Below, in pieces: positions 35,801-49,058 of a stretch of DNA of 64,000 nucleotides. Both the position numbers and the translations under genes were made by a program. The notes under the pieces were generated by a model, which saw only the letters and a program-made list of their open reading frames with translations, ran no database searches and had not been told where the DNA came from. This stretch comes from Fistularia commersonii (taxonomy: Eukaryota > Chordata > Actinopteri > Syngnathiformes > Fistulariidae), in contig JBBMNZ010000014.1 of the NCBI GenBank assembly GCA_037954325.1, positions 17,603,956-17,667,955 of the forward strand, read 5' to 3'. How positions within the stretch are numbered: the first letter of the stretch is position 1; each line of letters opens with the position of its first letter.

Positions 35801-38800
35801 CTTTGTGAGAAAAACACTTTTTGACCATATGGCTATATCTTTTCAAAATGTTGCAGGATCACAATGATTTTGACTTATATTATACAGAATCAAGCCCTTT
35901 TCAACATATTTCAGCACCAGCAAGCTGCTAGAAAGGAATCTTTAGTTATTGACACTCTTTATCAAAAAAGCTTCAACTCAGTGAGATAAACACTTTTTGA
36001 CCGTACGGCTATATCTTTTCAAAATGTTGCAGGATCACAATGATTTTGACTTATATTATGCAGAATCAAGCCCTTTTCAACATATTTCAGCACCAGCAAG
36101 CTGCTAGAAAGGAATCTTTAGTTATTGACACTCTGTTGCAAAAAAGCTTCAACTCAGTGAGATAAACACTTTTTGATCGTACGGCTATATCTTTTCAAAA
36201 TGTTGCAGGATCACAATGATTTTGACTTATATTATGCAGATTCAAGCCCTTTCCAACATATTTCAGCACCAGCAAGCTGCTAGAATAGAATCTTTAGTTA
36301 TTGAAACTCTTTATCAAAATCGCTTCAACTCAGTGAGATAAACACTTTTTGACCGTACGGCTATATCTTTTCAAAATGTTGCAGGATCACAATGATTTTG
36401 ACTTATATTATGCAGAATCAAGCCCCTTTCAACATATTTCAGCACCAGCAAGCTGCTAGAAAGGAATCTTTAGTTATTGACACTCTTTATCAAAAAAACT
36501 TCAACTCAGTGAGAAAAACACTTTTTGACCATATGGCTATATCTTTTCAAAATGTTGCAGGATCACAATGATTTTGACTTATATTATGCAAAATCAAGCC
36601 CTTTTCAACATATTTCAGCACCAGCAAGCTGCTAGAAAGGAATCTTTAGTTATTGACACTCTTTATCAAAAAAGCTTCAACTCAGTGAGATAAACACTTT
36701 TTGACCGTACGGCTATATCTTTTCAAAATGTTGCAGGATCACAATGATTTTGACTTACATTATGCAGAATCAAGCCCTTTTCAACATATTTCAGCACCAG
36801 CAAGCTGCTAGAAAGGAATCTTTAGTTATTGACACTCTGTTGCAAAAAAGCTTCAACTCAGTGAGATAAACACTTTTTGACCGTACTGCTATATCTTTTC
36901 AAAATGTTGCAGGATCACAATGATTTTGACTTGCATTATGCAGAATCAAGCCCTTTTCAACATATTTCAGCACCAGCAAGCTGCTAGAAAGGAATCTTTA
37001 GTTATTGACACGCTGTTGCAAAAAAGCTTCAACTCAGTGAGAAAAACACTTTTTGACCGTATGGCTATATCTTTTCAAAATGTTGCAGGATCACAATGAT
37101 TTTGACTTATATTATGCAGAATCAAGCCCTTTTCAACATATTTCAGCACCAGCAAGCTGCTAGAAAGGAATCTTTGGTTATTGACACTCTTTATCAAAAA
37201 AGCTTCAACTTTGTGAGAAAAACACTTTTTGACCATATGGCTATATCTTTTCAAAATGTTGCAGGATCACAATGATTTTGACTTATATTATACAGAATCA
37301 AGCCCTTTTCAACATATTTCAGCACCAGCAAGCTGCTAGAAAGGAATCTTTAGTTATTGACACTCTTTATCAAAAAAGCTTCAACTCAGTGAGATAAACA
37401 CTTTTTGACCGTACGGCTATATCTTTTCAAAATGTTGCAGGATCACAATGATTTTGACTTACATTATGCAGAATCAAGCCCTTTTCAACATATTTCAGCA
37501 CCAGCAAGCTGCTAGAAAGGAATCTTTAGTTATTGACACTCTGTTGCAAAAAAGCTTCAACTCAGTGAGATAAACACTTTTTGACCGTACGGCTATATCT
37601 TTTCAAAATATTGCAGGATCACAATGATTTTGACTTATATTATGCAGAATCAAGCCCCTTTCAACATATTTCAGCACCAGCAAGCTGCTAGAAAGGAATC
37701 TTTAGTTATTGACACTCTTTATCAAAAAAACTTCAACTCAGTGAGAAAAACACTTTTTGACCGTATGGCTATATCTTTTCAAAATGTTGCAGGATCACAA
37801 TGATTTTGACTTATATTATGCAGAATCAAGCCCTTTTCAACATATTTCAGCACCAGCAAGCTGCTAGAAAGGAATCTTTAGTTATTGACACTCTTTATCA
37901 AAAAAGCTTCAACTTTGTGAGAAAAACACTTTTTGACCATATGGCTATATCTTTTCAAAATGTTGCAGGATCACAATGATTTTGACTTATATTATGCAGA
38001 ATCAAGCCCTTTTCAACATATTTCAGCATTAGCAAGCTGCTAGAAAGGAATCTTTAGTTATTGACAGTCTGTTGCAAAAAAGCTTCAACTCAGTGAGAAA
38101 AACACTTTTTGACCATATGGCTATATCTTTTCAAAATGTTGCAGGATCACAATGATTTTGACTTATATTATGCAGAATCAAGCCCCTTTCAACATATTTC
38201 AGCACCAGCAAGCTGCTAGAAAGGAATCTTTAGTTATTGACACTCTTTATCAAAAAAGCTTCAACTCAGTGAGAAAAACACTTTTTGACCGTACGGCTAT
38301 ATCTTTTCAAAATGTTGCAGGATCACAATGATTTTGACTTACCTTATGCAGAATCAAGCCCTTTTCAACATATTTCAGCACCAGCAAGCTGCTAGAAAGG
38401 AATCTTTAGTTATTGACACTCTGTTGCAAAAAAGCTTCAACTCAGTGAGAAAAACACTTTTTGACCATATGGCTATATCTTTTCAAAATGTTGCAGGATC
38501 ACAATGATTTTGACTTATATTATGCAGAATCAAGCCCTTTTCAACATATTTCAGCACCAGCAAGCTGCTAGAAAGGAATCTTTAGTTATTGACACTCTTT
38601 TGCAAAAAAGCTTCAACTCAGTGAGAAAAACACTTTTTGACCATATGGCTATATCTTTTCAAAATGTTGCAGGATCACAATGATTTTGACTTATATTATG
38701 CAGAATCAAGCCCTTTTCAACATATTTCAGCACCAGCAAGCTGCTAGAAAGGAATCTTTAGTTATTGACACTCTTTATCAAAAAAACTTCAACTCAGTGA

Positions 38801-40434
38801 GAAAAACACTTTTTGACCATATGGCTATATCTTTTCAAAATGTTGCAGGATCACAATGATTTTGACTTATATTATGCAGAATCAAGCCTTTTTCAACATA
38901 TTTCAGCACCAGCAAGCTGCTAGAAAGGAATCTTTAGTTATTGACACTCTGTTGCAAAAAAGCTTCAACTCATTGAGATAAACACTTTTTGACCGTACGG
39001 CTATATCTTTTCAAAATGTTGCAGGATCACAATGATTTTGACTTATATTATGCAGATTCAAGCCCTTTCCAACATATTTCAGCACCAGCAAGCTGCTAGA
39101 ATAGAATCTTTAGTTATTGACACTCTTTATCAAAATCGCTTCAACTCAGTGAGATAAACACTTTTTGACCGTACGGCTATATCTTTTCAAAATGTTGCAG
39201 GATCACAATGATTTTGACTTATATTATGCAGAATCAAGCCCCTTTCAATAAATTTCAGCACCAGCAAGCTGCTAGAATAGAATCTTTAGTTATTGACACT
39301 CTTTATCAAAATCGCTTCAACTCAGTGAGATAAACACTTTTTGACCGTACGGCTATATCTTTTCAAAATGTTGCAGGATCACAATGATTTTGACTTATAT
39401 TATGCAGAATCAAGCCCCTTTCAACATATTTCAGCACCAGCAAGCTGCTAGAAAGGAATCTTTAGTTATTGACACTCTGTTGCAAAAAAGCTTCAACTCA
39501 GTGAGATAAACACTTTTTGACCGTACGGCTATATCTTTTCAAAATGTTGCAGGATCACAATGATTTTGACTTACATTATGCAGAATCAAGCCCTTTTCAA
39601 CATATTTCAGCACCAGCAAGCTGCTAGAAAGGAATCTTTAGTTATTGACACTCTTTATCAAAAACGCTTCAACTCAGTGAGATAAACACTTTTTGACCGT
39701 ACGGCTATATCTTTTCAAAATGTTGCAGGATCACAATGATTTTGACTTATATTATGCAGAATCAAGCCCTTTTTAACATATTTCAGCACCAGCAAGTTGC
39801 TAGAAAAGAATCTTTAGTTATTGACACTCTGTTGCAAAAAAGCTTCAACTCAGTGAGATAAACACTTTTTGACCATATGGCTATATCTTTTCAAAATGTT
39901 GCAGGATCACAATGATTTTGACTTATATTATGCAGAATCAAGCCCCTTTCAACATATGTCAGCACCAGCAAGCTGCTAGAAAGGAATCTTTAGTTATTGA
40001 CACTCTTTATCAAAAAAACTTCAACTCAGTGAGAAAAACACTTTTTGACCGTATGGCTATATCTTTTCAAAATGTTGCAGGATCACAATGATTTTGACTC
40101 ATATTATGCAGAATCAAGCCCTTTTCAACATATTTCAGCACCAGCAAGCTGCTAGAAAGGAATCTTTAGTTATTGACACTCTTTATCAAAAAAGCTTCAA
40201 CTCAGTGAGATAAACACTTTTTGACCGTACGGCTATATCTTTTCAAAATGTTGCAGGATCACAATGATTTTGACTTATATTATGCAGAATCAAGCCCCTT
40301 TCAACATATTTCAGCACCAGCAAGCTGCTAGAAAGGAATCTTTAGTTATTGACGCTCTGTTGCAAAAAAGCTTCAACTCAGTGAGAAAAACACTTTTTGA
40401 CCATATGGCTATATCTTTTCAAAATGTTGCAGGA
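31987..40434. repeat. 48-monomer (8448 bp) block, copy 2
   Basis: Matches 16675-25122 monomer by monomer with an offset of 15312 bp. It keeps the two monomers missing from copy 1 near 21.3 kb but lacks two others near 39.4 kb, so both copies are 8448 bp. It ends at the GACGCTCTG monomer (40259-40434). After that this copy continues with a TTATC/CCGTACGG monomer whereas copy 1 continues with TTTGGTT. Private changes are few, for example TTGCATTATG at 36931. Confidence 0.85.
39379..39554. repeat. Hybrid monomer marking a two-monomer deletion in copy 2 of the 48-mer
   Basis: Left part as type 4 of the 17-mer (TTATATT, CCCCTTTC), right part as type 6 (GTTGC, GAGATAAAC, CCGTACGG). Types 4, 5 and 6 are separate at 23715-24242, 27587-28114 and 30579-31106. 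Type 7 (AAAACGC) follows directly at 39555. The offset to copy 1 changes here from 15664 back to 15312 bp. This is the signature of exchange between monomers two units apart. Confidence 0.85.
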
Positions 40435-42370
40435 TCACAATGATTTTGACTTATATTATGCAGAATCAAGCCCTTTTCAACATATTTCAGCACCAGCAAG
40501 CTGCTAGAAAGGAATCTTTAGTTATTGACACTCTTTATCAAAAAAGCTTCAACTCAGTGAGATAAACACTTTTTGACCGTACGGCTATATCTTTTCAAAA
40601 TGTTGCAGGATCACAAAGATTTTGACTTACCTTATGCAGAATCAAGCCCTTTTCAACATATTTCAGCACCAGCAAGCTGCTAGAAAGGAATCTTTAGTTA
40701 TTGACACTCTGTTGCAAAAAAGCTTCAACTCAGTGAAAAAAAACACTTTTTGACCATATGGCTATATCTTTTCAAAATGTTGCAGGATCACAATGATTTT
40801 GACTTATATTATGCAGAATCAAGCCCTTTTCAACATATTTCAGCACCAGCAAGCTGCTAGAAAGGAATCTTTAGTTATTGACACTCTTTTGCAAAAAAGC
40901 TTCAACTCAGTGAGAAAAACACTTTTTGACCATATGGCTATATCTTTTCAAAATGTTGCAGGATCACAATGATTTTGACTTATATTATGCAGAATCAAGC
41001 CCTTTTCAACATATTTCAGCACTAGCAAGCTGCTAGAAAGGAATCTTTAGTTATTGACACTCTTTATCAAAAAAACTTCAACTCAGTGAGAAAAACACTT
41101 TTTGACCATATGGCTATATCTTTTCAAAATGTTGCAGGATCACAATGATTTTGACTTATATTATGCAGAATCAAGCCCTTTTCAACATATTTCAGCACCA
41201 GCAAGCTGCTAGAAAGGAATCTTTAGTTATTGACACTCTGTTGCAAAAAAGCTTCAACTCAGTGAGATAAACACTTTTTGACCGTACGGCTATATCTTTT
41301 CAAAATGTTGCAGGATCACAATGATTTTGACTTATATTATGCAGAATCAAGCCCCTTTCAACATATTTCAGCACCAGCAAGCTGCTAGAAAGGAATCTTT
41401 AGTTATTGACACTGTTTATCAAAAAAGCTTCAACTCAGTGAGATAAACACTTTTTGACCGTATGGCTATATCTTTTCAAAATGTTGCAGGATCACAATGA
41501 TTTTGACTTATATTATGCAGAATCAAGCCCTTTTCAACATATTTCAGCACCAGCAAGCTGCTAGAAAGGAATCTTTAGTTATTGACACTCTTTATCAAAA
41601 AAGCTTCAACTCAGTGAGATAAACACTTTTTGACCGTACGGCTATATCTTTTCAAAATGTTGCAGGATCACAATGATTTTGACTTATATTATGCAGAATC
41701 AAGCCCCTTTCAACATATTTCAGCACCAGCAAGCTGCTAGAAAGGAATCTTTAGTTATTGACACTCTTTATCAAAAAAGCTTCAACTCAGTGAGATAAAC
41801 ACTTTTTGACCGTACGGCTATATCTTTTCAAAATGTTGCAGGATCACAATGATTTTGACTTATATTATGCAGAATCAAGCCCCTTTCAACATATTTCAGC
41901 ACCAGCAAGCTGCTAGAAAGGAATCTTTAGTTATTGACACTCTTTATCAAAAAAACTTCAACTCAGTGAGAAAAACACTTTTTGACCATATGGCTATATC
42001 TTTTCAAAATGTTGCAGGATCACAATGATTTTGACTTATATTATGCAAAATCAAGCCCTTTTCAACATATTTCAGCACCAGCAAGCTGCTGAAAGGAATC
42101 TTTAGTTATTGACACTCTTTATCAAAAAAGCTTCAACTCAGTGAGATAAACACTTTTTGACCGTACGGCTATATCTTTTCAAAATGTTGCAGGATCACAA
42201 TGATTTTGACTTACATTATGCAGAATCAAGCTCTTTTCAACATATTTCAGCACCAGCAAGCTGCTAGAAAGGAATCTTTAGTTATTGACACTCTGTTGCA
42301 AAAAAGCTTCAACTCAGTGAGATAAACACTTTTTGACCGTACGGCTATATCTTTTCAAAATGTTGCAGGA
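40435..42370. repeat. Mosaic after the second 48-mer, with two one-base indels
   Basis: Eleven monomers: TTATC/CCGTACGG; CAAAGATTTTGAC with TTACCTTATG (40611); TTTTGC; AAAAAAC with CACTAGC; GTTGC; ACTGTTTATC; TTATC; two CCCC monomers; GCAAAATC; AGCTCTTTTC. The monomer at 40611 has one extra A in GTGAAAAAAAACAC, and the GCAAAATC monomer lost one base in GCTGCTGAAAGG (about 42091), which restores the common phase. No other sequence type is present. Confidence 0.7.
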
Positions 42371-44658
42371 TCACAATGATTTTGACTTACATTATGCAGA
42401 ATCAAGCCCTTTTCAACATATTTCAGCACCAGCAAGCTGCTAGAAAGGAATCTTTAGTTATTGACACTCTTTATCAAAAACGCTTCAACTCAGTGAGATA
42501 AACACTTTTTGACCGTACGGCTATATCTTTTCAAAATGTTGCAGGATCACAATGATTTTGACTTATATTATGCAGAATCAAGCCCTTTTTAACATATTTC
42601 AGCACCAGCAAGTCGCTAGAAAAGAATCTTTAGTTATTGACACTCTGTTGCAAAAAAGCTTCAACTCAGTGAGATAAACACTTTTTGACCATATGGCTAT
42701 ATCTTTTCAAAATGTTGCAGGATCACAATGATTTTGACTTATATTATGCAGAATCAAGCCCCTTTCAACATATGTCAGCACCAGCAAGCTGCTAGAAAGG
42801 AATCTTTAGTTATTGACACTCTTTATCAAAAAAACTTCAACTCAGTGAGAAAAACACTTTTTGACCGTATGGCTATATCTTTTCAAAATGTTGCAGGATC
42901 ACAATGATTTTGACTCATATTATGCAGAATCAAGCCCTTTTCAACATAGTTCAGCACCAGCAAGCTGCTAGAAAGGAATCTTTAGTTATTGACACTCTTT
43001 TGCAAAAAAGCTTCAACTCAGTGAGATAAACACTTTTTGACCGTACGGCTATATCTTTTCAAAATGTTGCAGGATCACAATGATTTTGACTTACATTATG
43101 CAGAATCAAGCCCTTTTCAACATATTTCAGCACCAGCAAGCTGCTAGAAAGGAATCTTTAGTTATTGACACTCTTTATCAAAAACGCTTCAACTCAGTGA
43201 GATAAACACTTTTTGACCGTACGGCTATATCTTTTCAAAATGTTGCAGGATCACAATGATTTTGACTTATATTATGCAGAATCAAGCCCTTTTTAACATA
43301 TTTCAGCACCAGCAAGTCGCTAGAAAAGAATCTTCAGTTATTGACACTCTGTTGCAAAAAAGCTTCAACTCAGTGAGATAAACACTTTTTGACCATATGG
43401 CTATATCTTTTCAAAATGTTGCAGGATCACAATGATTTTGACTTATATTATGCAGAATCAAGCCCCTTTCAACATATGTCAGCACCAGCAAGCTGCTAGA
43501 AAGGAATCTTTAGTTATTGACACTCTTTATCAAAAAAACTTCAACTCAGTGAGAAAAACACTTTTTGACCGTATGGCTATATCTTTTCAAAATGTTGCAG
43601 GATCACAATGATTTTGACTCATATTATGCAGAATCAAGCCCTTTTCAACATATTTCAGCACCAGCAAGCTGCTAGAAAGGAATCTTTAGTTATTGACACT
43701 CTTTTGCAAAAAAGCTTCAACTCAGTGAGATAAACACTTTTTGACCGTACGGCTATATCTTTTCAAAATGTTGCAGGATCACAATGATTTTGACTTACAT
43801 TATGCAGAATCAAGCCCTTTTCAACATATTTCAGCACCAGCAAGCTGCTAGAAAGGAATCTTTAGTTATTGACACTCTTTATCAAAAAAGCTTCAACTCA
43901 GTGAGATAAACACTTTTTGACCGTACGGCTATATCTTTTCAAAATGTTGCAGGATCACAATGATTTTGACTTACATTATGCAGAATCAAGCCCTTTTCAA
44001 CATATTTCAGCACCAGCAAGCTGCTAGAAAGGAATCTTTAGTTATTGACACTCTTTATCAAAAACGCTTCAACTCAGTGAGATAAACACTTTTTGACCGT
44101 ACGGCTATATCTTTTCAAAATGTTGCAGGATCACAATGATTTTGACTTATATTATGCAGAATCAAGCCCTTTTTAACATATTTCAGCACCAGCAAGTTGC
44201 TAGAAAAGAATCTTTAGTTATTGACACTCTGTTGCAAAAAAGCTTCAACTCAGTGAGATAAACACTTTTTGACCATATGGCTATATCTTTTCAAAATGTT
44301 GCAGGATCACAATGATTTTGACTTATATTATGCAGAATCAAGCCCCTTTCAACATATGTCAGCACCAGCAAGCTGCTAGAAAGGAATCTTTAGTTATTGA
44401 CACTCTTTATCAAAAAAACTTCAACTCAGTGAGAAAAACACTTTTTGACCGTATGGCTATATCTTTTCAAAATGTTGCAGGATCACAATGATTTTGACTC
44501 ATATTATGCAGAATCAAGCCCTTTTCAACATATTTCAGCACCAGCAAGCTGCTAGAAAGGAATCTTTAGTTATTGACACTCTTTATCAAAAAAGCTTCAA
44601 CTCAGTGAGATAAACACTTTTTGACCGTACGGCTATATCTTTTCAAAATGTTGCAGGA
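42371..44658. repeat. Local 4-monomer and 5-monomer expansion of 17-mer types 7-10
   Basis: The sequence AAAACGC, CTTTTTAAC, CATATGTCAG, GACTCATATT (types 7-10) stands three times: 42371-43074, 43075-43778 and, preceded by one TTACAT/TTATC monomer, 43955-44658. The first two are 704 bp apart and share AAGTCGC in the second monomer and TTTTGC in the fourth; the third has AAGTTGC and TTATC as in the 17-mers. Private changes are CATAGTTCAG (42948) and CTTCAGTT (43333). A recent short-range duplication is likely. Confidence 0.85.
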
Positions 44659-46066
44659 TCACAATGATTTTGACTTATATTATGCAGAATAAAGCCCTTT
44701 TCAACATATTTCAGCACCAGCAAGCTGCTAGAAAGGAATCTTTAGTTATTGACACTCTTTATCAAAAAAGCTTCAACTCAGTGAGATAAACACTTTTTGA
44801 CCGTACGGCTATATCTTTTCAAAATGTTGCAGGATCACAAAGATTTTGACTTACCTTATGCAGAATCAAGCCCTTTTCAACATATTTCAGCACCAGCAAG
44901 CTGCTAGAAAGGAATCTTTAGTTATTGACACTCTGTTGCAAAAAAGCTTCAACTCAGTGAGAAAAACACTTTTTGACCATATGGCTATATCTTTTCAAAA
45001 TGTTGCAGGATCACAATGATTTTGACTTATATTATGCAGAATCAAGCCCTTTTCAACATATTTCAGCACCAGCAAGCTGCTAGAAAGGAATCTTTAGTTA
45101 TTGACACTCTTTTGCAAAAAAGCTTCAACTCAGTGAGAAAAACACTTTTTGACCATATGGCTATATCTTTTCAAAATGTTGCAGGATCACAATGATTTTG
45201 ACTTATATTATGCAGAATCAAGCCCTTTTCAACATATTTCAGCACCAGCAAGCTGCTAGAAAGGAATCTTTAGTTATTGACACTCTTTATCAAAAAAACT
45301 TCAACTCAGTGAGAAAAACACTTTTTGACCATATGGCTATATCTTTTCAAAATGTTGCAGGATCACAATGATTTTGACTTATATTATGCAGAATCAAGCC
45401 CTTTTCAACATATTTCAGCACCAGCAAGCTGCTAGAAAGGAATCTTTAGTTATTGACACTCTGTTGCAAAAAAGCTTCAACTCAGTGAGATAAACACTTT
45501 TTGACCGTACGGCTATATCTTTTCAAAATGTTGCAGGATCACAATGATTTTGACTTATATTATGCAGAATCAAGCCCCTTTCAACATATTTCAGCACCAG
45601 CAAGCTGCTAGAAAGGAATCTTTAGTTATTGACACTGTTTATCAAAAAAGCTTCAACTCAGTGAGATAAACACTTTTTGACCGTATGGCTATATCTTTTC
45701 AAAATGTTGCAGGATCACAATGATTTTGACTTATATTATGCAGATTCAAGCCCTTTTCAACATATTTCAGCACCAGCAAGCTGCTAGAAAGGAATCTTTA
45801 GTTATTGACACTCTTTATCAAAAAAGCTTCAACTCAGTGAGATAAACACTTTTTGACCGTACGGCTATATCTTTTCAAAATGTTGCAGGATCACAAAGAT
45901 TTTGACTTACCTTATGCAGAATCAAGCCCTTTTCAACATATTTCAGCACCAGCAAGCTGCTAGAAAGGAATCTTTAGTTATTGACACTCTTTTGCAAAAA
46001 AGCTTCAACTCAGTGAGAAAAACACTTTTTGACCATATGGCTATATCTTTTCAAAATGTTGCAGGA
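44659..46066. repeat. Mosaic with two CAAAGATTTTGAC monomers
   Basis: Eight monomers: a TTATC monomer with AATAAAGCC; CAAAGATTTTGAC/TTACCTTATG with GTTGC (44835); TTTTGC; AAAAAAC; GTTGC; ACTGTTTATC; a TTATC monomer with CAGATTCAAGCCCTTTTC (45715); and CAAAGATTTTGAC with TTTTGC (45891). The last looks like a fusion of the types at 44835 and 45011. CAAAGATT replaces the otherwise nearly universal CAATGATT and disturbs the junction dyad. Nothing but satellite is present. Confidence 0.7.
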
Positions 46067-49058
46067 TCACAATGATTTTGACTTATATTATGCAGAATCA
46101 AGCCCTTTTCAACATATTTCAGCACCAGCAAGCTGCTAGAAAGGAATCTTTAGTTATTGACACTCTTTATCAAAAAAACTTCAACTCAGTGAGAAAAACA
46201 CTTTTTGACCATATGGCTATATCTTTTCAAAATGTTGCAGGATCACAATGATTTTGACTTATATTATGCAGAATCAAGCCCTTTTCAACATATTTCAGCA
46301 CCAGCAAGCTGCTAGAAAGGAATCTTTAGTTATTGACACTCTGTTGCAAAAAAGCTTCAACTCAGTGAGATAAACACTTTTTGACCGTACGGCTATATCT
46401 TTTCAAAATGTTGCAGGATCACAATGATTTTGACTTATATTATGCAGAATCAAGCCCCTTTCAACATATTTCAGCACCAGCAAGCTGCTAGAAAGGAATC
46501 TTTAGTTATTGACACTGTTTATCAAAAAAGCTTCAACTCAGTGAGATAAACACTTTTTGACCGTATGGCTATATCTTTTCAAAATGTTGCAGGATCACAA
46601 TGATTTTGACTTATATTATGCAGAATCAAGCCCTTTTCAACACATTTCAGCACCAGCAAGCTGCTAGAAAGGAATCTTTAGTTATTGACACTCTTTATCA
46701 AAAAAGCTTCAACTCAGTGAGATAAACACTTTTTGACCGTACGGCTATATCTTTTCAAAATGTTGCAGGATCACAATGATTTTGACTTACATTATGCAGA
46801 ATCAAGCCCTTTTCAACATATTTCAGCACCAGCAAGCTGCTAGAAAGGAATCTTTAGTTATTGACACTCTGTTGCAAAAAAGCTTCAACTCAGTGAGATA
46901 AACACTTTTTGACCGTACGGCTATTTTTTTTCAAAATATTGCAGGATCACAATGATTTTGACTTATATTATGCAGAATCAAGCCCCTTTCAACATATTTC
47001 AGCACCAGCAAGCTGCTAGAAAGGAATCTTTAGTTATTGACACTGTTTATCAAAAAAGCTTCAACTCAGTGAGATAAACACTTTTTGACCGTATGGCTAT
47101 ATCTTTTCAAAATGTTGCAGGATCACAATGATTTTGACTTATATTATGCAGAATCAAGCCCTTTTCAACATATTTCAGCACCAGCAAGCTGCTAGAAAGG
47201 AATCTTTAGTTATTGACACTCTTTATCAAAAAAGCTTCAACTCAGTGAGATAAACACTTTTTGACCGTACGGCTATATCTTTTCAAAATGTTGCAGGATC
47301 ACAATGATTTTGACTTACATTATGCAGAATCAAGCCCTTTTCAACATATTTCAGCATCAGCAAGCTGCTAGAAAGGAATCTTTAGTTATTGACACTCTGT
47401 TGCAAAAAAGCTTCAACTCAGTGAGATAAACACTTTTTGACCGTACGGCTATATCTTTTCAAAATGTTGCAGGATCACAATGATTTTGACTTACATTATG
47501 CAGAATCAAGCCCTTTTCAACATATTTCAGCACCAGCAAGCTGCTAGAAAGGAATCTTTAGTTATTGACACTCTGTTGCAAAAAAGCTTCAACTCAGTGA
47601 GATAAACACTTTTTGACCGTACGGCTATATCTTTTCAAAATATTGCAGGATCACAATGATTTTGACTTATATTATGCAGAATCAAGCCCCTTTCAACATA
47701 TTTCAGCACCAGCAAGCTGCTAGAAAGGAATCTTTAGTTATTGACACTCTTTATCAAAAAAACTTCAACTCAGTGAGAAAAACACTTTTTGACCGTATGG
47801 CTATATCTTTTCAAAATGTTGCAGGATCACAATGATTTTGACTTATATTATGCAGAATCAAGCCCTTTTCAACATATTTCAGCACCAGCAAGCTGCTAGA
47901 AAGGAATCTTTAGTTATTGACACTCTGTTGCAAAAAAGCTTCAACTCAGTGAGATAAACACTTTTTGACCGTACGGCTATATCTTTTCAAAATGTTGCAG
48001 GATCACAATGATTTTGACTTATATTATGCAGAATCAAGCCCCTTTCAACATATTTCAGCACCAGCAAGCTGCTAGAAAGGAATCTTTAGTTATTGACACT
48101 GTTTATCAAAAAAGCTTCAACTCAGTGAGATAAACACTTTTTGACCGTATGGCTATATCTTTTCAAAATGTTGCAGGATCACAATGATTTTGACTTATAT
48201 TATGCAGAATCAAGCCCTTTTCAACATATTTCAGCACCAGCAAGCTGCTAGAAAGGAATCTTTAGTTATTGACACTCTTTATCAAAAAAGCTTCAACTCA
48301 GTGAGATAAACACTTTTTGACCGTACGGCTATATCTTTTCAAAATGTTGCAGGATCACAAAGATTTTGACTTACCTTATGCAGAATCAAGCCCTTTTCAA
48401 CATATTTCAGCACCAGCAAGCTGCTAGAAAGGAATCTTTAGTTATTGACACTCTGTTGCAAAAAAGCTTCAACTCAGTGAGAAAAACACTTTTTGACCAT
48501 ATGGCTATATCTTTTCAAAATGTTGCAGGATCACAATGATTTTGACTTACCTTATGCAGAATCAAGCCCTTTTCAACATATTTCAGCACCAGCAAGCTGC
48601 TAGAAAGGAATCTTTAGTTATTGACACTCTGTTGCAAAAAAGCTTCAACTCAGTGAGAAAAACACTTTTTGACCATATGGCTATATCTTTTCAAAATGTT
48701 GCAGGATCACAATGATTTTGACTTACATTATGCAGAATCAAGCCCTTTTCAACATATTTCAGCACCAGCAAGCTGCTAGAAAGGAATCTTTAGTTATTGA
48801 CACTCTGTTGCAAAAAAGCTTCAACTCAGTGAGATAAACACTTTTTGACCGTACGGCTATTTTTTTTCAAAATATTGCAGGATCACAATGATTTTGACTT
48901 ATATTATGCAGAATCAAGCCCCTTTCAACATATTTCAGCACCAGCAAGCTGCTAGAAAGGAATCTTTAGTTATTGACACTGTTTATCAAAAAAGCTTCAA
49001 CTCAGTGAGATAAACACTTTTTGACCGTATGGCTATATCTTTTCAAAATGTTGCAGGA
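46067..49058. repeat. 2992-bp duplicated block, copy 1
   Basis: Seventeen monomers that recur 8624 bp (49 monomers) later at 54691-57682. Shared private marks: CAACACATTTC (46638 and 55262), the T8 run in GGCTATTTTTTTTC (46920 and 55544; 48856 and 57480), and the pair of CTTATGC monomers, the first with CAAAGATT (48355 and 56979). Internally, two T8-run monomers stand 1936 bp (11 monomers) apart. Copy 1 has GCATCAGC at 47355, not seen in copy 2. After 49058 the two diverge, with GTTGC here and TTATC there. Confidence 0.85.

Noticed and set aside
46918..46930. T8 run in GGCTATTTTTTTTC as a Pol III terminator or sequencing error
   Set aside because: It recurs identically in seven monomers at HOR spacing and keeps monomer length, arising by two substitutions from CTATATCTTTTC. 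No Pol III A or B box was recognised upstream.
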